Shown: positions 60,043 to 64,000 of the stretch, one piece after another
Numbering within the stretch: position 1 is the stretch's first letter
How the letters are laid out: each line of letters begins with the position of its first letter
Assembly: GCA_964237235.1 (NCBI GenBank)
Contig: CAXSGY010000010.1
Coordinates: 1 to 64,000 of the forward strand
Length of the DNA stretch: 64,000 nucleotides
Source: GCA-002050365 sp964237235
Lineage (GTDB): Bacteria > Acidobacteriota > Blastocatellia > Pyrinomonadales > Pyrinomonadaceae
Reading direction: 5' to 3'
Program-made: the position numbers and the translations under genes
Notes under the pieces: model-generated
The model's input: only the letters and a program-made list of their open reading frames with translations
Databases searched by the model: none
What the model was told of the DNA's origin: nothing

Positions 60043-60168
60043 GGAGCGCGGACGGCTCGTCCGCTTTGCGAGCGCGAAAGCGCGAGACACACCGTTATTA
60101 TCAAGTCGCGTAATAATAATCAAACAACTTCGCTCGCGCTCGTTGGGCGGACGAGCCGTCCGCGCTCC
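60043..60168. repeat. 126-bp palindromic element, copy 2
   Basis: The ends at 60043-60064 and 60147-60168 are the same perfect 22-bp inverted repeat as at 6961-7086. The interior shares gcgcgagacacaccgt and ataataatcaaacaactt with that copy. Length is exactly the same (126 bp), which suggests a defined unit. It begins 1 nt after the glk stop and lies in the leader of the HD-GYP gene. Confidence 0.92.
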
Positions 60169-60251
60169 CATCCTGTTAAAACTTGTTGACCAAACAACGA
60201 ATTTGTTGTAAAATCAAATCGGCACGCTCCCTTTTGCCTTTTCCGATCAGA

Positions 60252-62048
60252 ATGCCTCCGAAACCTAAAAAAATCAGTTTAATTTATTTCGTTATCGTCA
60301 CGCTTTTGCTGGTCGGTTTGGTGCCGGTCGTTTTGACGGGCTGGTTTTTGTCGGAGAAAAGCGGACGCGAACTGCGGGCAGTCGAAAATCGCTACCAAAC
60401 GCAGCTCGTTCAGGAGAAAGCCAGACAAATCGAAATGCTCGGACAGCGTTACGGCGATTTGGTCGGAAGTTATGCCAAAGCTCTCGAAATTACAAATAAT
60501 TTGGCGGTTCTGTCGTCGCCGGAGACCGAAAAGAAACTCGGCGCGGCGTTAAAGGAAAATCCGAATTTGCTCGCGCTTTACGTCAAACCGATAAACGGTG
60601 AATCGCTTTCGGTGTTTCGTTCGGAATTGATTCGGAAAACGGAAATCGAGACGCTTGCCGGCGATGCACTCGGCAATCTCGGCGACAAAAAAATAGTTTT
60701 CGGACGGGCGGAAAAATTAAATTCGAGCGGCGAAATCGTGTTGACCGTCGGTTCGCCGGTTAACATCGAAAACCGCGTCGCGGCGGCGGTCGTGGCGATT
60801 GTTTCGCTGCGCGAACTGGCGGGATTGGTCGCGGAAAACAGACAGACGAGCGAAGCCGAGCTTTGGAAAGCCGGTTTGCCGATAGTTTTCGTCGTGGACG
60901 AAACGGGACGCGCCGTTTTTCACCCGGACGCGGCGGTTTTGGCGAGTCGTAAGGATTTATCGGATTTGAAGATCGTCGAAGAATGGAAGGCATCGAGCCG
61001 CCAGATTCAATCCGCGCTCGCGCCGTTCAACGCCGAATTCGAAGGCAAAAATTACGATATGCTCGGCGCGTATTCGACGGCTAATTTCAGCAAGGATTTG
61101 GCTTTCGGCGTGTTTGTGATGCAGGACGAAAATAAAGCTCTCGCGTCGGTCGGCGAGATGCGCCGCCAGACCTGGATCATCAGTTTGATTTTCGCGTTAA
61201 TCGCGCTGGTCGTCGGCAGCGTTTTTGCCAGACAATTGACCGCGCCGCTTCTGAAACTAGTTTCGGCGACGGAAAAAATCGCGGCGGGCGATTGGTCAAC
61301 GCGCGTCGAAACGAGAAATATCACGGAGATCGGAACTCTCGGCAAAACCTTTAATTCGATGAGCGACAAGCTCGAAGAACACATCGCCAATCTCGCCACC
61401 GCCGCCGAAGAAAATCGGGAGCTTTTTGTCGGCACGGTCAAGGCTCTCGCCGCCGCGATTGACGGCAAAGACAAATACACGCGCGGGCATTCGGAAAGAG
61501 TTTCGCGCATCGCGGTCGCCATCGGGCAGCGTTTGAATTTGAGCGAAGACGAAATCGAAACGCTTCGCATCAGCGCGCTGCTGCACGATGTCGGCAAAAT
61601 CGCGGTCAACGACCAGATTTTAAATAAACCGTCCGCGCTGACCGACGAAGAATTCGCGGCGATGAAAAATCATCCGAAGGCGGGCTATAAAATTATGGCG
61701 CAGATTCCGGCGATGAAAAATTATCTGCCGGGAATTTATATGCACCACGAAATGATTAACGGCGCGGGTTATCCGCAAGGCTTGAAAGGCGATGAAATTC
61801 CGCTTCAGCCGCGCATTATTTCGGTCGCCGACACGTTCGACGCGATGACGATTGACCGACCGTATCAAAAAGGAATGAGCATCGAAGACGCGCTCGGTCG
61901 CATAAAAAATTTCGTCGGCACGCGCTACGACGGCAAAGTCGTCGAAGCGTTGGTGCAAGCCTGCGCCGAAGGACAAATCGGCGTTGGCACAGTGCGCCTG
62001 AGAAATTATAAAAACGCCGAAGATTTTTCAACACTCGCCGCTGCATAA
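60252..62048 (+). CDS. Membrane sensor with HAMP and HD-GYP phosphodiesterase domain
   Basis: The 598-residue protein has an N-terminal transmembrane helix and a periplasmic sensory (Cache-like) domain of about 280 residues. A second transmembrane helix follows (TWIISLIFALIALVVGSVFA), then a HAMP linker (VSATEKIAAGDWSTRVETRN) and a C-terminal HD-GYP domain (about 400-595). LLHDVGKIAV carries the HD (about 444-453), and HHEMINGAGYPQGLKGDEI carries the GYP. HD-GYP enzymes hydrolyse cyclic di-GMP (or cGAMP). I chose the ATG at 60252; signal and ligand unknown. Confidence 0.9.
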   Translation: MPPKPKKISLIYFVIVTLLLVGLVPVVLTGWFLSEKSGRELRAVENRYQTQLVQEKARQIEMLGQRYGDLVGSYAKALEITNNLAVLSSPETEKKLGAALKENPNLLALYVKPINGESLSVFRSELIRKTEIETLAGDALGNLGDKKIVFGRAEKLNSSGEIVLTVGSPVNIENRVAAAVVAIVSLRELAGLVAENRQTSEAELWKAGLPIVFVVDETGRAVFHPDAAVLASRKDLSDLKIVEEWKASSRQIQSALAPFNAEFEGKNYDMLGAYSTANFSKDLAFGVFVMQDENKALASVGEMRRQTWIISLIFALIALVVGSVFARQLTAPLLKLVSATEKIAAGDWSTRVETRNITEIGTLGKTFNSMSDKLEEHIANLATAAEENRELFVGTVKALAAAIDGKDKYTRGHSERVSRIAVAIGQRLNLSEDEIETLRISALLHDVGKIAVNDQILNKPSALTDEEFAAMKNHPKAGYKIMAQIPAMKNYLPGIYMHHEMINGAGYPQGLKGDEIPLQPRIISVADTFDAMTIDRPYQKGMSIEDALGRIKNFVGTRYDGKVVEALVQACAEGQIGVGTVRLRNYKNAEDFSTLAAA

Positions 62049-62114
62049 ATAAAAAACTCACAGCTCCCAATGTTCAAGGAATTTCAAAAAAATCGAGGAG
62101 TTTGAGAAATCGAG

Positions 62115-63758
62115 ATGACCAACGAAAGCGAACTTTGGCAAGTCGAAGTCAACAATCAAATTTTCGAGGCGAATATCGAAGAATTATGTCAATGGATCGC
62201 CGAAGGTGCATTGCAGCCGAACGATAAAGTGCGGCACGGAAATCTGCGCTGGCTCGAGGCGAATCGAGTGCCGACTCTTCTGAAGTTTTTCAACGCCAAA
62301 GAACGCGGATTGCCGTTTCCGGTTTTGCAAAGCCTTGTTGATGCCGTGCCGTCAAACGACAACGCGCAAATAAATCACGAAAATTTTTTAACGTCGCAAT
62401 CCGCCGCTCAGATTAATAACGCCGAAGTTGCCAAAAAAACTTCGGCTGAAAATTTCGCCGCCGCGTCGAAATCCATTGGCGATTCAACGAATAATTGCGC
62501 GATTCACGCCAGCGAAAAACCGCTTTACGTATGCGAAGGCTGCGCGGCTCAATTTTGCAAAACTTGCCCGAAAACTTACGGCTCGAGCGTCAAAATTTGC
62601 CCTCTGTGCGGCGCGCTGTGCAAGTCAATCGAAGAGTTGGAAGCAAAGAAACAAAAAGCCTTTCAGCAACGCCGCGCGGTCGCCGAAGGTTTCGGTTTCG
62701 GCGATTTCGCAAACGCGCTCGTTTATCCTTTGAAATTTAAAGCGAGCCTGATTTTCGGCGCGGTGATGTTCGTGTTTTTCACGCTCGGACAGACGGCTTC
62801 GGCGATGGGCGGCATCGTTCTGCTCGGCGCGTCGCTTTTCTGCGCGATGCTCGCCAACACTCTGACGTTCGGAATTCTGGCGAACACGATTGATAATTTC
62901 TCAAAGGGCGATTTGAACGCCGATTTTATGCCGCGCTTTGACGAATTTTTGCTCTGGGAAGATGTCATTCATCCGTTTTTCCTGAGTCTCGGCGCGTATC
63001 TGGTTTCGTTCGGCTTGCTTATCGCTTTAATCGCCGGCGCGCTTTATTACGCGACCAAATCTTTCACGCAAATCGAGACGGAGAAACAGCGTATCGTCTC
63101 GACCGTTTTGCCCGGCGACGCGGAAAATTTTGAATCAGCCAAACAAATTCCGAACGTCAATCGCATCGCCGAAGAGTTAAAGAAAAACGAAAAATGGCAA
63201 AGCAACGGCGCGCTGCCCGACGAAAACGAAATCGCACGAATGCAGCAAAACGCCGCCGACAAAGGCGACGAAGCGAAAATCGCGGAAGAAGTTATCAAGC
63301 AGAAAAAAGGCGAACCCGCTGACGCGAAAAACGGCGAAACGGAAACGTTCGGTCAAACGGCGGCGGACGTTTTGCGGCTTTCGATGATTTTTTCGATTCC
63401 GATTTTTCTCGCCTTTTTGTGGGGCGTATTTTATTTTCCAGCCGCCTGCGCCGTCGCCGGTTACACGCGCTCGTTCGCGGCGGTCGTCAATCCGCTCGTC
63501 GGTTTGGACACGATCAAGCGGCTCGGCGGAACTTACGCGAAAATTTTGCTGATGTTTTTCATAATCGGCGTTTTTACGTTCGTCGCAACCGTCTTTTTGC
63601 AAAAGATTTTCGCGCCGCTCGATTTGCCGCGCATCGGAAATTTGCCGGTTAAATTCGTCGGCAGTTTGATAACGTTTTATTTCTCGGTTGTCTTTTCCGT
63701 CACGCTCGGCTCCGCGCTTTACAAATCCGCCGACCGCTTAAATCTGCCGCGCGGCTAA
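62115..63758 (+). CDS. GYF_2-like, B-box-type zinc and polytopic membrane protein
   Basis: A 547-residue protein. Residues 1-60 resemble a GYF_2/DUF4339 domain (LWQVEVNNQIFEANIEELCQ with LRWLEANRVPTLL). Residues about 133-175 hold a B-box-like Cys/His cluster (CAIHASEKPLYVCEGCAAQF with CKTCPKTY and CPLCGALC). The remainder has about five or six membrane helices (ALVYPLKFKASLIFGAVMFV; PFFLSLGAYLVSFGLLIALI), similar to DUF4013/Yip1-type regions, with a charged loop between. Function unknown. GAGGAG precedes the ATG. Confidence 0.75.
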   Translation: MTNESELWQVEVNNQIFEANIEELCQWIAEGALQPNDKVRHGNLRWLEANRVPTLLKFFNAKERGLPFPVLQSLVDAVPSNDNAQINHENFLTSQSAAQINNAEVAKKTSAENFAAASKSIGDSTNNCAIHASEKPLYVCEGCAAQFCKTCPKTYGSSVKICPLCGALCKSIEELEAKKQKAFQQRRAVAEGFGFGDFANALVYPLKFKASLIFGAVMFVFFTLGQTASAMGGIVLLGASLFCAMLANTLTFGILANTIDNFSKGDLNADFMPRFDEFLLWEDVIHPFFLSLGAYLVSFGLLIALIAGALYYATKSFTQIETEKQRIVSTVLPGDAENFESAKQIPNVNRIAEELKKNEKWQSNGALPDENEIARMQQNAADKGDEAKIAEEVIKQKKGEPADAKNGETETFGQTAADVLRLSMIFSIPIFLAFLWGVFYFPAACAVAGYTRSFAAVVNPLVGLDTIKRLGGTYAKILLMFFIIGVFTFVATVFLQKIFAPLDLPRIGNLPVKFVGSLITFYFSVVFSVTLGSALYKSADRLNLPRG

Positions 63759-63784
63759 ATTTTTAGAGTTAGAGTTAAAACTTC

Positions 63785-63821
63785 AAAAGAATCGCACGTT
63801 TGTTTAGCGTGCGATTCTTTT
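63785..63821 (+). terminator. Rho-independent terminator
   Basis: A 14-bp stem aaaagaatcgcacg (63785-63798) / cgtgcgattctttt (63808-63821) with a 9-nt loop, followed by further T. It ends the zinc-ribbon membrane gene. Confidence 0.9.
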
Positions 63822-63904
63822 TTATAATCAGAAGTTTGCAGACACGAGGAATTTTTACACAAAAGGCTACAACGATTCGATTTTGAACGGCGGACGAAAT
63901 CACG

Positions 63905-63940
63905 AAAAAATCCAAAATCCAAAATCTAAAATCCAAAATC
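63905..63940. repeat. Single arm of ccaaaat words before the last gene
   Basis: Tandem atccaaa words (four copies, one as atctaaa), identical in type to the right arm of the 35856-35964 element. No complementary left arm lies within 80 nt upstream. It ends 5 nt before the start of the last gene. Confidence 0.7.
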
Positions 63941-63945
63941 AATTT

Positions 63946-64000
63946 ATGGCATTTTTTTGGCGCAGAAAAAAAGACGAAGACAAATTTTCGACCTCGATTT
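63946..64000 (+). CDS. Partial gene cut by the window end
   Basis: The first 18 codons (MAFFWRRKKDEDKFSTSI) are seen. The basic, aromatic start would suit a membrane-associated protein, but too little is visible to name it. The leader is a single simple-word arm and no Shine-Dalgarno is seen. Confidence 0.4.
   Translation, partial: MAFFWRRKKDEDKFSTSI

Overview
The window looks like chromosomal DNA of a Blastocatellia-type (Pyrinomonadales-like) Acidobacteriota. The evidence is an Oar-type TonB-dependent receptor with an N-terminal carboxypeptidase-regulatory domain, a VWFA-related protein of the acidobacterial kind, a bacillithiol-synthesis enzyme (BshC), a split glycine decarboxylase (GcvPA/GcvPB), an FG-GAP repeat protein with a PTPTP linker and a sortilin-like beta-propeller protein. 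The phylum placement is inference from gene content; there is no rRNA in the window. Most genes look like single-copy housekeeping or envelope genes, with two clearly accessory patches.

Layout. 1-7.1 kb: tRNA-Arg(CCG), two cyclophilins, Dtd, a small retropepsin-like protein, a HAD phosphatase, two membrane proteins, a BrnT/BrnA toxin-antitoxin pair and MltG. 7.1-10.9 kb: ThpR, then a plus-strand accessory patch of unrecognised genes, including a secreted-type protein with a SAGCQ motif and EF-hand-like loops and two lipoproteins. 10.9-17 kb: glutathione peroxidase, SPFH protein, threonine ammonia-lyase, Uma2 nuclease, DUF2490 protein and lytic transglycosylase. 17-30.4 kb: FG-GAP protein, a sugar isomerase/oxidoreductase pair, zinc-ribbon membrane protein, VWFA protein, acyltransferase, 14-TM MFS exporter, MacB-type permease, FHA-trypsin fusion and thioredoxin-like ferredoxin. 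30.5-37.6 kb: the glycine cleavage operon gcvT-gcvH-gcvPA-gcvPB. 37.7-64 kb: a TPR operon, LarE, glutamate dehydrogenase, large envelope proteins, BshC, TonB receptor, amino-acid permease, PIG-L deacetylase, ArgH, glucokinase, an HD-GYP sensor and a GYF/zinc-ribbon membrane protein.

The most notable feature is a restriction-modification module inserted between gcvPA and gcvPB. It holds a PD-(D/E)XK nuclease and a beta-class DNA methyltransferase whose first 39 codons are a diverged copy of the first 39 codons of gcvPB, so the methyltransferase starts on a borrowed gcvPB start. A decayed second methyltransferase fragment (DPPF changed to DAPF, frameshifted) lies upstream of the nuclease.

The second notable feature is a set of intergenic hairpins. 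Each arm is built from a simple 8-14 base word repeated in tandem (ccaaaat, accaaaa, gtgaaaat, acgaatt, cacgaat, ggtaaatg, gggatgga). The words differ from site to site but the architecture is the same. Several hairpins fill the whole gap between the stop codon of one gene and the start codon of the next. A third layer is longer palindromic elements, including a 126-bp element present twice (6961 and 60043) with 22-bp perfect inverted ends, and related elements at 18747 and 57326.
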